Positions 35,164 through 44,120 of a stretch of 64,000 bases of DNA are shown here, piece after piece. Below the pieces are notes generated by a model, which did not search any database, was not told the origin of the DNA, and worked only from the letters and a program-made list of their open reading frames with translations. Within the stretch, counting starts at the first letter, position 1. Every line of letters starts with the position of its first letter. Origin of the DNA: Neobacillus drentensis (GTDB taxonomy: Bacteria; Bacillota; Bacilli; Bacillales; Cytobacillaceae); the NCBI RefSeq assembly GCF_021560175.1, contig NZ_CP091110.1:5396501-5460500 (forward strand), given 5' to 3'. A program made the translations under genes and the position numbers.

Positions 35164-35272
35164 GAATCCTCCTCAAGTAAAAAATGCCTGTCCTTCGATT
35201 CGTCAAATTCAACCGAACCCCTGCCCGATTATTAACTTATATGTAAGGAATGGACGAGTTATGAATAGAAAT

Positions 35273-35384
35273 GCGAAAGCGCCTTGGTCAGCCCCGACAA
35301 GCATAAGACGAGCCGGCCGAAAGGTTGCTTTTTAACCTTTTGGACGGATTGGCTTATGACCTCGAGGGGCTAGGCGCTGGAGCT
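35273..35384. repeat. 113-bp structured intergenic repeat, copy 2
   Basis: Near-identical to the element at 30473-30585: AGCGCCTTGGTCAGCCCC at the left, AAAGGTT/AACCTTT inner stem, and GGCGCTGGAGCT at the right. The paired differences from copy 1 are few and mostly in loops. It lies in the 284-base gap between ctpB and the M23 gene. Confidence 0.8.
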
Positions 35385-35402
35385 AGACAATTCTCAAAGT
35401 AA

Positions 35403-35443
35403 AAAAAGAAAAAAGGAAGAGACCAGTTGACCTCTTCCTTTTT
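35403..35443. terminator. Terminator of the M23 hydrolase gene
   Basis: AAAAAGGAAGAG and CTCTTCCTTTTT form a 12-bp stem; the minus strand ends in a T-rich run. It is symmetric and could act on both strands. Confidence 0.85.
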
Positions 35444-35446
35444 CTG

Positions 35447-36784
35447 CTATGGTAATGGCACAATGCCGACAGGATTAATCGCAAAGCGCTTATCCTGTGT
35501 CCACGGACCTTTATGAAGTTCAAAGTGTAAGTGCTGGCCTGTTGAATCGCCTGTATTACCCATCACACCAATTTGCTGTCCTTTTTTCACAACAGCTCCA
35601 CTGCCGACCAAACGTGTTGACATGTGGGCATAAACAGTGGTGTAAACTTGTCCATTAATAGAGTGGGAGACAAAGATACAGTTTCCATAACTGCTAGATA
35701 GATAGGATCGTATGACGACACCGTCAGCAGCAGCAACAATTGGTACAGCTGTAGGATTGGCAATGTCTACACCGACGTGCCTTTCACTACCGCGTGCTCC
35801 AAATCCAGAGCTTAAATAGCCGGCAGCAGGCTGTGTCCAATAACCGCTGGAAACGCCAGGGGTCGATCCTGAACTCACATATCCAGAACTACTGCTAGAA
35901 CTTGTACTACTACTACTGCTGCTGTGGCTGCTTGCCGCCTGACGCTTAGCAGCTTCAGCTGCTGCTTTTGCTGCTCTTGCGGCTTCTGCTGCTGCTTTCG
36001 CTTGAGCTTCCTGCTCCATCTTGATGGCTTGTTGAATGGCTGTTTGTTGAGCGGCAAGAAGGGCATCTTGTTCTTGTAAATCCATCAAACCTTCGTGGGC
36101 GTCATTTTCTTGGTCCTTCAGGCTCGCTAATAATTTATCTTTATCTGCCTTTTGAACATTTAATTGTTGTTTTAAGGTTTGTAAGTCTGCGACCATTTTT
36201 TGGATGCTGGCAAGATTGGCTTGAACCTGCTTCTGTTTTGTTTCTAAAGCCTGCTTATCTGCCTCGTGCTCTTTTAATATAGCCTGGTCAGCCTGCATAA
36301 TCGTTACAACTGCATTGGCACGGCCAACAAAATCACTAAAACTGGTGGAACCCATTAAAACATCCAGATAGTTAACGACACCACCTGTTTCCTGATAGCT
36401 GCGTGCTCTGTCTTTTAAGAGGATATTACGTTTCTCAATCCGGTCTTTAATAACTTCCATTTCGCCTTGAAGTTCCAGAATTTCCGCTTTGGTACTTTCT
36501 AATTTAGCGGTTGTTTCATTAATTTTATTGGTTGAGTCAGCAATAGCCTTATCTAATCTAGTAATTTCATCTTTTACATCCGCCTGCTGATTCTGTAGAT
36601 CTGTAATCTGATTGCTTTTCTGATTAATAGTGGAATTGATATCGGAGCGCTGTTCCTGAATTTTGTTCTGCTCTCCCTTTAAGCTGGAGATAGAGGCTGC
36701 TTCTGTTCTAACAGATGTTCCTCCAAAAATGGTTCCAAACCCTACCGTTGCCGTCACGGCAAGGGTAACTATTGATTTCCTCAT
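35447..36784 (-). CDS. EnvC/PcsB-like coiled-coil M23 peptidase
   Basis: Exported cell-wall hydrolase or hydrolase activator. The 445 residues have a signal peptide (about 1-30), a long coiled coil (about 33-255), a Ser-rich linker (about 280-305) and a LytM/M23 domain (about 325-440). The zinc ligands are present: H in ERHVGVD with its Asp, and HLHFE. It lies directly downstream of ftsEX, the complex that in other bacteria controls a coiled-coil hydrolase (EnvC, PcsB, CwlO), so it is probably the FtsEX partner here. Confidence 0.9.
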   Translation of the reverse strand: MRKSIVTLAVTATVGFGTIFGGTSVRTEAASISSLKGEQNKIQEQRSDINSTINQKSNQITDLQNQQADVKDEITRLDKAIADSTNKINETTAKLESTKAEILELQGEMEVIKDRIEKRNILLKDRARSYQETGGVVNYLDVLMGSTSFSDFVGRANAVVTIMQADQAILKEHEADKQALETKQKQVQANLASIQKMVADLQTLKQQLNVQKADKDKLLASLKDQENDAHEGLMDLQEQDALLAAQQTAIQQAIKMEQEAQAKAAAEAARAAKAAAEAAKRQAASSHSSSSSSTSSSSSSGYVSSGSTPGVSSGYWTQPAAGYLSSGFGARGSERHVGVDIANPTAVPIVAAADGVVIRSYLSSSYGNCIFVSHSINGQVYTTVYAHMSTRLVGSGAVVKKGQQIGVMGNTGDSTGQHLHFELHKGPWTQDKRFAINPVGIVPLP

Positions 36785-36850
36785 AACCGATTGTTCCCTC
36801 CGTCTCTCTATTTACAGGTAAATCGTTGCTGGCCCTGCTTTACTCATGAT

Positions 36851-36883
36851 TGAAGGAAGGACAAATGAGTCGTCCTTCCTTAA
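36851..36883 (-). terminator. Weak terminator-like hairpin after ftsX
   Basis: AAGGAAGGAC pairs with GTCCTTCCTT, but no T run follows on the minus strand. It may be a processing or partial termination site between ftsX and the M23 gene. Confidence 0.35.
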
Positions 36884-36886
36884 AAA

Positions 36887-37780
36887 TTACACTCTTAAGA
36901 ATTTACGTACAGACATGACACTTCCCCATACACCAATCAGTGCACCCATTAAAATCAAAATGCCTGAAACTTGATACATAAATGGGTTAAACGGCAAGAT
37001 CTTGATAAAGGTTCCAGCAAGCTTAGGACCGATATAATCATAGGCACGATAGTAAGCAATCGAGATCAGGACAATCGGTAAAATCGAGCCGATAATGCCG
37101 AGCCATAAACCTTCTAAAAAGAACGGCCAGCGAATAAACGTATTCGTTGCTCCTACTAACCTCATAATCTTAATTTCTCTTCGTCTCGCAATAATCGTAA
37201 TTTTAATCGTATTGGAGATTAAGAAAATAGCCGTAAAGAACAAACCAATGACGAGAACAATCCCCACGTTTCGGGCCGCATTGATAAATTTAAATAATTT
37301 TTCTACCTTGCCCTGACCGTATTTAACTTTTGCGACAAAGTTGTCTTTTTCAATCAGCTTCGCCACTTTCATCGTATCGGCCGGATTTTTTGTTTTGACG
37401 ATAAAGACATCATTTAGCGGATTATCCTGTTCAAAAAGCTTAAACGCTTTACCATCCTCACCAAGACTCTTGACGAGGTTATTTAGTTCTTGCGTTTTTG
37501 GTGAGAATTGAATACTTTTTACTTCTGGTATACTATCAATCTCGTTTTTCAACGTTTCCTGATCTTGTTTAGAAGCGGCAACGTCTATGTGCACTCGAAT
37601 TTCTACATCTTGTTCAATTGTTTGCGCTACCCTGTTAAGATTCATCATAATGGCGAAAAAGACACCCACTAGGATTAAGGTAACCGTAACGGCACCAACA
37701 GATGCAAAAGTCATCCAGCCGTTTCTTTTTATACTTTTTAAACTTTCTCGGGCGTGACGGCCAACTGTTCTAATTTTCAT
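36887..37780 (-). CDS. ftsX: FtsX, cell-division ABC transporter permease
   Basis: The 297-residue membrane subunit of FtsEX has the classic layout: N-terminal helix (about 22-45), an outer loop to about 170, then three helices (about 172-195, 225-245 and 268-290). FtsEX transmits ATP hydrolysis to a peptidoglycan hydrolase outside. The start MKIRTVGRHARESLKS is preceded by AGAGGTG inside the end of ftsE, overlapping ftsE by 11 bases. An upstream in-frame ATG at 37834 is unlikely. Confidence 0.95.
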   Translation of the reverse strand: MKIRTVGRHARESLKSIKRNGWMTFASVGAVTVTLILVGVFFAIMMNLNRVAQTIEQDVEIRVHIDVAASKQDQETLKNEIDSIPEVKSIQFSPKTQELNNLVKSLGEDGKAFKLFEQDNPLNDVFIVKTKNPADTMKVAKLIEKDNFVAKVKYGQGKVEKLFKFINAARNVGIVLVIGLFFTAIFLISNTIKITIIARRREIKIMRLVGATNTFIRWPFFLEGLWLGIIGSILPIVLISIAYYRAYDYIGPKLAGTFIKILPFNPFMYQVSGILILMGALIGVWGSVMSVRKFLRV

Positions 37781-38456
37781 AACCGTATTCACCTCTTTGC
37801 TCATCACGAACAATCTTACCGCCTTCAATAGCAATGACGCGATGTTGTAATGTATTGACGATCTCTCTGTTATGGGTTGCCATCACAACAGTCGTTCCTC
37901 TGTTATTGATTTCTTCAAAAATCTTCATAATTTCCCATGATGTGTCCGGATCCAGGTTACCCGTTGGCTCATCGGCAATCACAACCTTTGGCGAGTTGAC
38001 GATGGAACGGGCAATCGATACACGCTGTTGTTCCCCGCCGGATAGCTCTGTTGGCAGCATTTTAATTTTATGCTTTAAGCCTACAAGATCAAGTACTTCC
38101 ATTACCCGTTTGCGGATAAATTTTGGCTGTGCCTCAATAACCTCAAGGGCAAAGGCCACATTTTCATAAACCGTTAAGGACGGGAGGAGTTTAAAGTCTT
38201 GGAACACGACGCCTAAATTCCTTCTAAATATCGGTACCTTTTTCATTTTTAATTTGGCAAGGTTGACGCCATTCATCGTAATCGTACCAGTTGACGGAAC
38301 TTCTTCGCGGTACATCATTTTAATGAAGGTTGATTTACCGGCACCACTTGGTCCAACGACATAAACAAATTCGCCCTGATTAATTCGGACATCTATACCA
38401 TTAATGGCTGTTACACCATTCGGATACTTCTTATATACATCTAGTAGTTCTATCAT
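37770..38456 (-). CDS. ftsE: FtsE, cell-division ABC transporter ATPase
   Basis: A 228-residue ABC ATPase with Walker A GPSGAGKST near residue 36, Q loop VVFQDFKLL, signature LSGGEQQR near 138, Walker B VVIADEPTGNLD and the switch His in MATHNRE. It drives FtsX. The gene overlaps ftsX, and the pair is followed by a coiled-coil M23 hydrolase. Confidence 0.96.
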   Translation of the reverse strand: MIELLDVYKKYPNGVTAINGIDVRINQGEFVYVVGPSGAGKSTFIKMMYREEVPSTGTITMNGVNLAKLKMKKVPIFRRNLGVVFQDFKLLPSLTVYENVAFALEVIEAQPKFIRKRVMEVLDLVGLKHKIKMLPTELSGGEQQRVSIARSIVNSPKVVIADEPTGNLDPDTSWEIMKIFEEINNRGTTVVMATHNREIVNTLQHRVIAIEGGKIVRDEQRGEYGYEN

Positions 38457-38673
38457 TCATTATCACCTATTATCGAAGATTATTCGAAGATCATTCGACA
38501 TTAACCTTCGTATTTTTACAGATTGGGCCAAAAAAACAAATAATATGTGCATAATCTTGCTTGTTTTTATTATAACATCATAATTCGCTAATAAAACGGT
38601 AAAAATATTACAGTTTCTTTTCAAGAGACACCTATCTTGACAAATTTCTCACTATTCAAAATTAATTACGCAA

Positions 38674-38709
38674 ATAAAAAAACGCCCTGTTTAAATGCAA
38701 CAGAACGTT
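38674..38709 (-). terminator. Intrinsic terminator of cccB
   Basis: On the minus strand AACGTTCTGTT pairs with AACAGGGCGTT (two mismatches) and ends in seven T residues. Confidence 0.8.
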
Positions 38710-38733
38710 TTCCTCATTACGTATTGATATTAA

Positions 38734-39090
38734 TTATTTCTTTCCTGCAAGCCAAGTTGCCATAGTATTGGCATCATCACCAGTTACCAAACCTGCTGGC
38801 ATTCCGCCTGCTTTACCGTTTTTAAGGATGTCTAGGATTTCAGCTTTTGAATATTTTGATCCAACCTTTGTTAAGTTTGGACCCATGCCCCCCTTCATAT
38901 CACCGCCGTGACAGCTGGAGCACTTTTGATCAAAAATCTTTTGGGCGTCACTGGCATTTGAGGTTTCCGTTGTGCCGCCGCCATTATCTTTAGACGTGTC
39001 CTTCTTGTTATCGTTGCCGCCGCCACAGGCAGCAAGTCCCATTACAAGAGAGGTTCCAAGTAATAGGGCTAACAGCTTTTGCTTCATCAT
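38734..39090 (-). CDS. cccB: Cytochrome c-551 lipoprotein CccB
   Basis: Small membrane-anchored monoheme cytochrome. The 118 residues have a lipoprotein signal ending in LAAC near residue 22, a Gly/Asp-rich spacer, then one CSSCH heme site near 57 with Met ligand probably in GGMPAG. It carries electrons in the outer face of the membrane, usually toward caa3 oxidase. The cccB-ftsE neighbourhood is conserved in Bacillus. It is the only ordinary small cytochrome c here and could be a partner of the multiheme cluster 5-13 kb away. Confidence 0.92.
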   Translation of the reverse strand: MMKQKLLALLLGTSLVMGLAACGGGNDNKKDTSKDNGGGTTETSNASDAQKIFDQKCSSCHGGDMKGGMGPNLTKVGSKYSKAEILDILKNGKAGGMPAGLVTGDDANTMATWLAGKK

Positions 39091-39143
39091 ATTCCCCCCC
39101 TTTTTTGAGAAAAAGTTTCCATCAATGTACTATTATACCAATC

Positions 39144-40010
39144 TTATGCGCGTTTGAAACCTTCACCAAGTACTTCAGCCGCATCCATTACAATGACAAA
39201 TGCAGACGGATCAATAGATTGAACTAAATGTTTCAATTTTGTGAACTCCGTTTGATCTACCACGCACATAAGCACTGGCCGTTCATGGTCTGTAAAACCA
39301 CCATATGCTGATAGTTTTGTCACGCCACGGTCAATTTTATTCAAGATTCCCTCTCTAACTTCATCTTGGTTATTCGTAATGATCATGGCCATTTTCGAAC
39401 GTCCAAAGCCAACCTGAACAAGGTCAATCGTTTTGCTTGTCACATAGAGGGCTATTAACGCATACAAGCCTTTTTCAATATCAAAAACAACCGCAGCAGT
39501 TAGTACAATTAACCCATCAATGATGACCACACATCTCCCGAGGGTAAAGCCAGTATATTTATTGATGATTTGAGCGGCCAGGTCGGTACCGCCTGTCGAG
39601 GCGTTTCCGCGGAAGACAATCCCAAGCCCCAAGCCTACGCCAATCCCCCCGAATAACGCCGCTAGCAGGGCATCATGGGTCCATGGGTCTAAGTGTTTCG
39701 TCAGAAAAACGACAAACGGCAGAAAGATCGTGCCAACAAGCGTTTTGACACCGAATTGCTTTCCTAAAAAAATGACACCGGCAATAAATAACGGGATATT
39801 AAAAGCCCATTGAACAAAGGCCGGTTCCCATCCAAAGACAGCTTTAAAAATGGTACTAATCCCACTGACTCCTCCTGAAGCTACTTGGTTAGGCAGTAAA
39901 AAAACATTAAAAGTTAACGCAATAATTGCCGCTCCCACTAACACGTAAATATAATCAACTGTTATACTCCATTTCGGGTACTTGTGTGTTAAATTGCTTA
40001 ATACATTCAT
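39144..40010 (-). CDS. YitT family membrane protein (YvjA type)
   Basis: A 288-residue protein with five to six helices (about 20-175), followed by a soluble DUF2179 domain (about 215-282, YGGFTDHERPVLMCVVDQTEF). Features VFLLPNQVASGGVSGIS and RGNASTGGTDLAAQIINKYTG are typical of the family. Function is unknown; membrane transport has been suggested. Its place between prfB and cccB is that of yvjA in B. subtilis. Confidence 0.88.
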   Translation of the reverse strand: MNVLSNLTHKYPKWSITVDYIYVLVGAAIIALTFNVFLLPNQVASGGVSGISTIFKAVFGWEPAFVQWAFNIPLFIAGVIFLGKQFGVKTLVGTIFLPFVVFLTKHLDPWTHDALLAALFGGIGVGLGLGIVFRGNASTGGTDLAAQIINKYTGFTLGRCVVIIDGLIVLTAAVVFDIEKGLYALIALYVTSKTIDLVQVGFGRSKMAMIITNNQDEVREGILNKIDRGVTKLSAYGGFTDHERPVLMCVVDQTEFTKLKHLVQSIDPSAFVIVMDAAEVLGEGFKRA

Positions 40011-40214
40011 ACAAATTCTCCTCTATATTCTATCCAGATAAATGAACCGAATGTGAGTATAGCATTTGATAAATAGGGGTGTAAATGGCATTGAGTTAAC
40101 GTGATAAAGTAATCGTACAGTGAACAGTTAGCTAGGTTTAGCATTTGCCTTTGTTTGTGTTTTCATGAAAGGGTTTTAGATTTTCATTTACGGCATTGTC
40201 TTTGGGGATTCATT

Positions 40215-40645
40215 GGCTTACTGGCGGAAAGCTCTACTTCACTGGCGCTTGCCTGCCACTTACTGGCTCATAGCAGCCTGTTTCTGGCGGATACCCGATT
40301 TTTACTGGCACTCCCCTGCTTACTGGCGGATACCCGATTTTTACTGGCGACTCCACTGCTTACTGGCGGATAACTCCACTTCACTGGTGCTCGCCTGCTA
40401 TTTACTGGCGCATAGCAGCCGGTTTCTGGCGGATACCCGATTTTTACTGGCGACTCCACTGCTTACTGGCGGATAACTCCTCTTCACTCGCGCTCGCCTG
40501 ACACTTACTGGCTCCTAGCAGCCTGTTTCTGGCGGATACCCGCTATTTACTGGCGACTCCACTGCTTACTGGCGGATAACTCCTCTTCACTCGCGCTCGC
40601 CTGACACTTACTGGCGCATAGTTGCCTGTTTCTGGCGGATACCAA
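40215..40645. repeat. 21-bp phased array C (TTACTGGCGGATA), 21 units
   Basis: The core ACTGGC recurs 21 times. The first G of GGC falls at 40223, 40244, 40265, 40286, 40307, 40325, 40346, 40365 and on to 40634; 16 of 20 steps are exactly 21 bases and the others 18 or 19. A higher-order unit of 103 bases (five motifs) is repeated at 40428, 40531 and 40634. It fills most of the 687 bases between the YitT gene and the prfB terminator. ORFs crossing it lack ribosome sites. Confidence 0.9.
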
Positions 40646-40655
40646 CTGTTAACCA

Positions 40656-40690
40656 ACAAAAAGCCTTTGCCAAACAAATCGGCAAAGGCT
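40656..40690 (-). terminator. Intrinsic terminator of prfB
   Basis: AGCCTTTGCC pairs perfectly with GGCAAAGGCT, followed on the minus strand by TTTTGTTGG. Confidence 0.85.
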
Positions 40691-40696
40691 TGATGA

Positions 40697-41798
40697 TTAT
40701 GAAATTCTTGAACGCAAATAAGCGTTAATAAACTGATCTAAATCTCCGTCCATAACGGCCTGCACATTTCCACTTTCCGTACTCGTCCGGTGGTCTTTTA
40801 CCATGGAATAAGGATGGAAGACGTAAGAACGAATTTGACTTCCCCAGCCAATTTCCTTTTGTTCACCGCGGATTTCCAACAGCTCTTGTTCCTGGCGCTC
40901 AATTTCCCGCTGATACAGCTTCGCTTTTAACATTTTCATCGCTGACTCACGGTTTTTAATTTGTGAACGTTCCGATTGGCAGGTCACGACCACTCCCGTT
41001 GGCAAGTGGGTAATCCTTACTGCCGAATCGGTTGTATTGATATGCTGTCCACCAGCACCTGTGGCACGGTACGTATCAATTTTTAAATCCTCGGTGCGTA
41101 TTTCGACCTGAATTTCTTCATTAAACTCAGGCATGACTTCACACGATACGAACGAAGTATGACGACGGCCTGATGCATCAAACGGCGAAATCCGGACAAG
41201 CCGGTGAACCCCTTTTTCTGCTTTTAGGTAACCATAGGCATTATGCCCTTTAATCGATAAGGTCACACTCTTAATGCCAGCCTCATCACCAGGAAGATAG
41301 TCGAGCGTTTCCACCTTAAAGCCCTTCTTTTCCGCCCAGCGGGTATACATCCGAAGCAGCATCGAACCCCAGTCCTGTGATTCTGTCCCACCCGCACCTG
41401 GGTGGAGCTCGAGGATAGCATTATTTTTATCATATTCCTCACTCAAAAGAAGCTGGAGCTCAAATTGGCTTAAACGGGAGGTTAGTTGTTCCAACTCTTC
41501 TTCCAGTTCAGCCCTTAATTCTTCATCATTTTCTTCTTTTACAAGTTCATATGTCAGCTCGAGATTCTCATAGGAGTCATTTAACTCCATGAACTCATTT
41601 ACTTGATCTTTTAAACCATTCGCTTCGCTGATCACGGCCTGCGCCTTCTCTTGGTTATTCCAAAAGTCAGGATGAAGCATTTCATCATCTAGCTCTGCGA
41701 TTCTGGCTTCTTTATTTTCAAGGTCAAAGAGACCCCCTAAAGTCCGCTAATGTCTTAGCTGTTTTTTCAAGTTCATTCCGAATTTCTGCTAATTCCAT
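40697..41798 (-). CDS. prfB: Peptide chain release factor 2, with programmed +1 frameshift
   Basis: RF2 reads UAA and UGA. The gene starts at 41798 (MELAEIRNEL) and reads 24 codons to an in-frame TGA at 41726-41724 in CTT-TGA-C, with AGGGGG just upstream as internal Shine-Dalgarno; a +1 shift on CTT continues for 342 residues. Total 366, the normal length. The GGQ motif is in RATGAGGQHINTTDSAVR and the stop-reading SPF motif in VRISPFDASGRR. The frameshift makes RF2 control its own level. A naive ORF call would give only 327 residues from 41680. Confidence 0.96.
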
Positions 41799-42097
41799 TT
41801 TCTTCACCTCTATAAAAAATTAATCTTCACATTTTGAATTAGTTAGTCCCTATCCATTATAGCGTGAGAACCGGATTAAATTCAAAATTAGACGATTTAG
41901 TTCGGATTTTTTTAAAATCATCCCCATACATCCGCTAAGATAAATTGGGAAAAATCCATTAAACATCCTTAGTATTTATATATTTCGATGTGTCAAAGAT
42001 GGTACTATTAAATAAGAGTAAACGATGGTTATCATTCAGACTTATACATAAGCAGCTGCAACAGGACGAGCGAAACTACAGAAAAGGAGACAAAGGA

Positions 42098-44026
42098 ATG
42101 GAGAAAATAAACCGTAATGAACCTTGTCCTTGCGGGAGTGGAAAAAAGTATAAAAAGTGCTGCGGAGCAACTGATGCCATTTCCATCACTGAAGTCCTTG
42201 AACATGAAATAGATGAACTGCAGAAACAATTCCTCCATTTCGCTTACTATCATTTTGGTCATGAAATGGCGGAGGATTTTGAAGTACTAGAAACAAGTCT
42301 GGAAATCATGGATAACGAGGAGCAGGAATTCTATGAAATGATTCACTCCATTTGGTTCTCTCTGTTTGAAGGGTTGGATGATGGTGAAACAATCATGGAA
42401 AAGTTCATTCAAGTCGTAGCGGGAAAAATAAAGCGGCCTAAATTAAAGCATATTTTACAAACCTGGACAAATGCCAGAACCATTGCCGGCACAGTAATCG
42501 CTGTGGATGAAAACAAGCTGACAATCGAAGATGGTTTCACTTCGGAGCATCTTGAAGCGATTAATCTATCCGAGCCCCTTCAAGTGGATGAAGGATCGTT
42601 TATGGTTGGAATCCTGCTGCCATTTGAACAACAATATGTCTTCTTCCCGGGTCCATTAGAACTGCCAGACCTCAACCCAGACCTTGCTATTTCCTATATT
42701 AAAGACAGCAGCCTTGATGCCGATTATGATTCACCACAGGAATATTTGACCGACTTCTTTGTGGACATTGTAAGTGAGCTCCCGATGGCAGGAGGTTTAA
42801 TGGAAATAGACGAGATCGATTGGCCTGCTCCTATTTACAAGGACGTAGCTGATCTTTTTAAAAAGCAGCTTGAAATGCAGCTGCCCCCTCCTGTCTTAGA
42901 TATGGGTCTGATTCTCTGGTATTCATTCTGCAAAAAGAAACAAAAGCGAATCCAAAATCCCAATATATATGTAGCCGCCCTTCATTACTTATTGTCCACG
43001 CTCACTCCATTGGACCAAGCCGTGACGCAAAAGGAACTGGCTCAGCAATACGGTGTTTCTGCCCGCAGTATTTCCTCGGTTGTGTCAGAATTGGAGTTCG
43101 AGTTAGAGGAAGATATTGGCGAGTTTTTCGGGTTGGACAATCTGGGTAAGGAGGATACTTTTGTTCTCCCTAAGGCTCAACTAGCACCTGTTATTGAGTT
43201 TCCTAAGAATAAAGGGTCGAACACTGCAGCCGGGCCTAATGTGACAACCTTTCCAACTGGGTCGGATCGGCCTGCGAAGAAAACCACCGTACGAAAGATC
43301 TCCAAGCGTGATGAGGAGCGGGCTCGAAACTTGATTTATGACGCCTTGCAAACAGACGGGAAGCAGCGTTATAAATTTGCAGAAGAAGCATTAAACCTCA
43401 ATCCCAATTGTGTCGATGCCTACGTCATTCTTGCTGAAAAAACAAAGAGCCTAGAAGAAGCGATTCTATTATATGAAAAAGGGATCCAAGCGGGTGAACA
43501 AGACCTGGGCAAGGACTTTTTCAAAGAAAACAAGGGCTATTTTTGGGGATTGGTCGAAACAAGACCTTACATGCGCGCCAAACTTCATTATGCCGAAGCT
43601 CTTTCGCTTTTGGGAAAAATAGACCAGGCGGCTCGGCAATATGAACAGTTGCTTGAATTAAATCCAATGGATAACCAAGGTGTCCGTTACTCCTTGTTTG
43701 TTGCTTATATGGATATGGGAGACTTAGCAAAAGCTCATGCGATTCTGGAACAATTTGAGGAGCCCACTGCCCAATTCTTCTATAACCGGCTTTTATTGGA
43801 GTTATCTGAACATGGTTTTTCGGCTAAAGCCGGAATGCTTTTGAAGGGTGCCAAAAAGGAAAATAAGTATGTGATTCCGTATTTAACCGGTAAAAAAAGA
43901 CTGCCTGCTTATCCACCTGATTATTTCGGGTTTGGGGATGAGAATGAAGCGATTGTGTATGCGGATATGCATTTGCATTTGTGGAGGAAGATTGATGGGT
44001 TAGGTGAATGGTTGAAGGGGAAATAA
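42098..44026 (+). CDS. SEC-C zinc-motif and TPR protein of unknown function
   Basis: A 642-residue cytoplasmic protein. Residues 5-25 form a SEC-C motif (CPCGSGKKYKKCCG), the zinc module also present at the SecA C-terminus. A middle region of about 300 residues is unassigned, with a possible helix-turn-helix (AQQYGVSARSISSVVSEL). The C-terminal third has TPR-like repeats (AEEALNLNPNCVDAYVILAEK, LHYAEALSLLGKIDQAARQYEQLLELNPMD). ATG 42098 follows AAGGAG; an upstream in-frame ATG at 41990 lacks one. It is divergent from prfB and convergent with the cytochrome genes. Confidence 0.85.
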   Translation: MEKINRNEPCPCGSGKKYKKCCGATDAISITEVLEHEIDELQKQFLHFAYYHFGHEMAEDFEVLETSLEIMDNEEQEFYEMIHSIWFSLFEGLDDGETIMEKFIQVVAGKIKRPKLKHILQTWTNARTIAGTVIAVDENKLTIEDGFTSEHLEAINLSEPLQVDEGSFMVGILLPFEQQYVFFPGPLELPDLNPDLAISYIKDSSLDADYDSPQEYLTDFFVDIVSELPMAGGLMEIDEIDWPAPIYKDVADLFKKQLEMQLPPPVLDMGLILWYSFCKKKQKRIQNPNIYVAALHYLLSTLTPLDQAVTQKELAQQYGVSARSISSVVSELEFELEEDIGEFFGLDNLGKEDTFVLPKAQLAPVIEFPKNKGSNTAAGPNVTTFPTGSDRPAKKTTVRKISKRDEERARNLIYDALQTDGKQRYKFAEEALNLNPNCVDAYVILAEKTKSLEEAILLYEKGIQAGEQDLGKDFFKENKGYFWGLVETRPYMRAKLHYAEALSLLGKIDQAARQYEQLLELNPMDNQGVRYSLFVAYMDMGDLAKAHAILEQFEEPTAQFFYNRLLLELSEHGFSAKAGMLLKGAKKENKYVIPYLTGKKRLPAYPPDYFGFGDENEAIVYADMHLHLWRKIDGLGEWLKGK

Positions 44027-44040
44027 AGAGAATGGAATAA

Positions 44041-44077
44041 GTCTTCGGCTTCATTAGGAATGCCTGAAGGCTTTTTT
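44041..44077 (+). terminator. Terminator of the SEC-C gene
   Basis: CTTCGGC and GCCTGAAG pair with a bulge around an 11-base loop and are followed by CTTTTTTG. Confidence 0.6.
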
Positions 44078-44090
44078 GCTTTGGCCAATT

Positions 44091-44117
44091 AAAAAACCGA
44101 GGGGCTTAGCCCCCTCG
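44091..44117 (-). terminator. Terminator of the octaheme cytochrome gene
   Basis: On the minus strand CGAGGGGGC and GCCCCTCG pair around a short loop and are followed by six T residues. The stem begins at the stop codon. Confidence 0.85.
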
Positions 44118-44120
44118 ATC

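Noticed and set aside
40215..40645. CRISPR array
   Set aside because: Regularly spaced repeats, but only 6-10 conserved bases per 21-base unit, no 25-37 base repeats, no unique 30-base spacers and no cas genes.
40697..41680. prfB as a 5'-truncated pseudogene
   Set aside because: The missing N-terminus is present in another frame, joined by the standard RF2 frameshift site.
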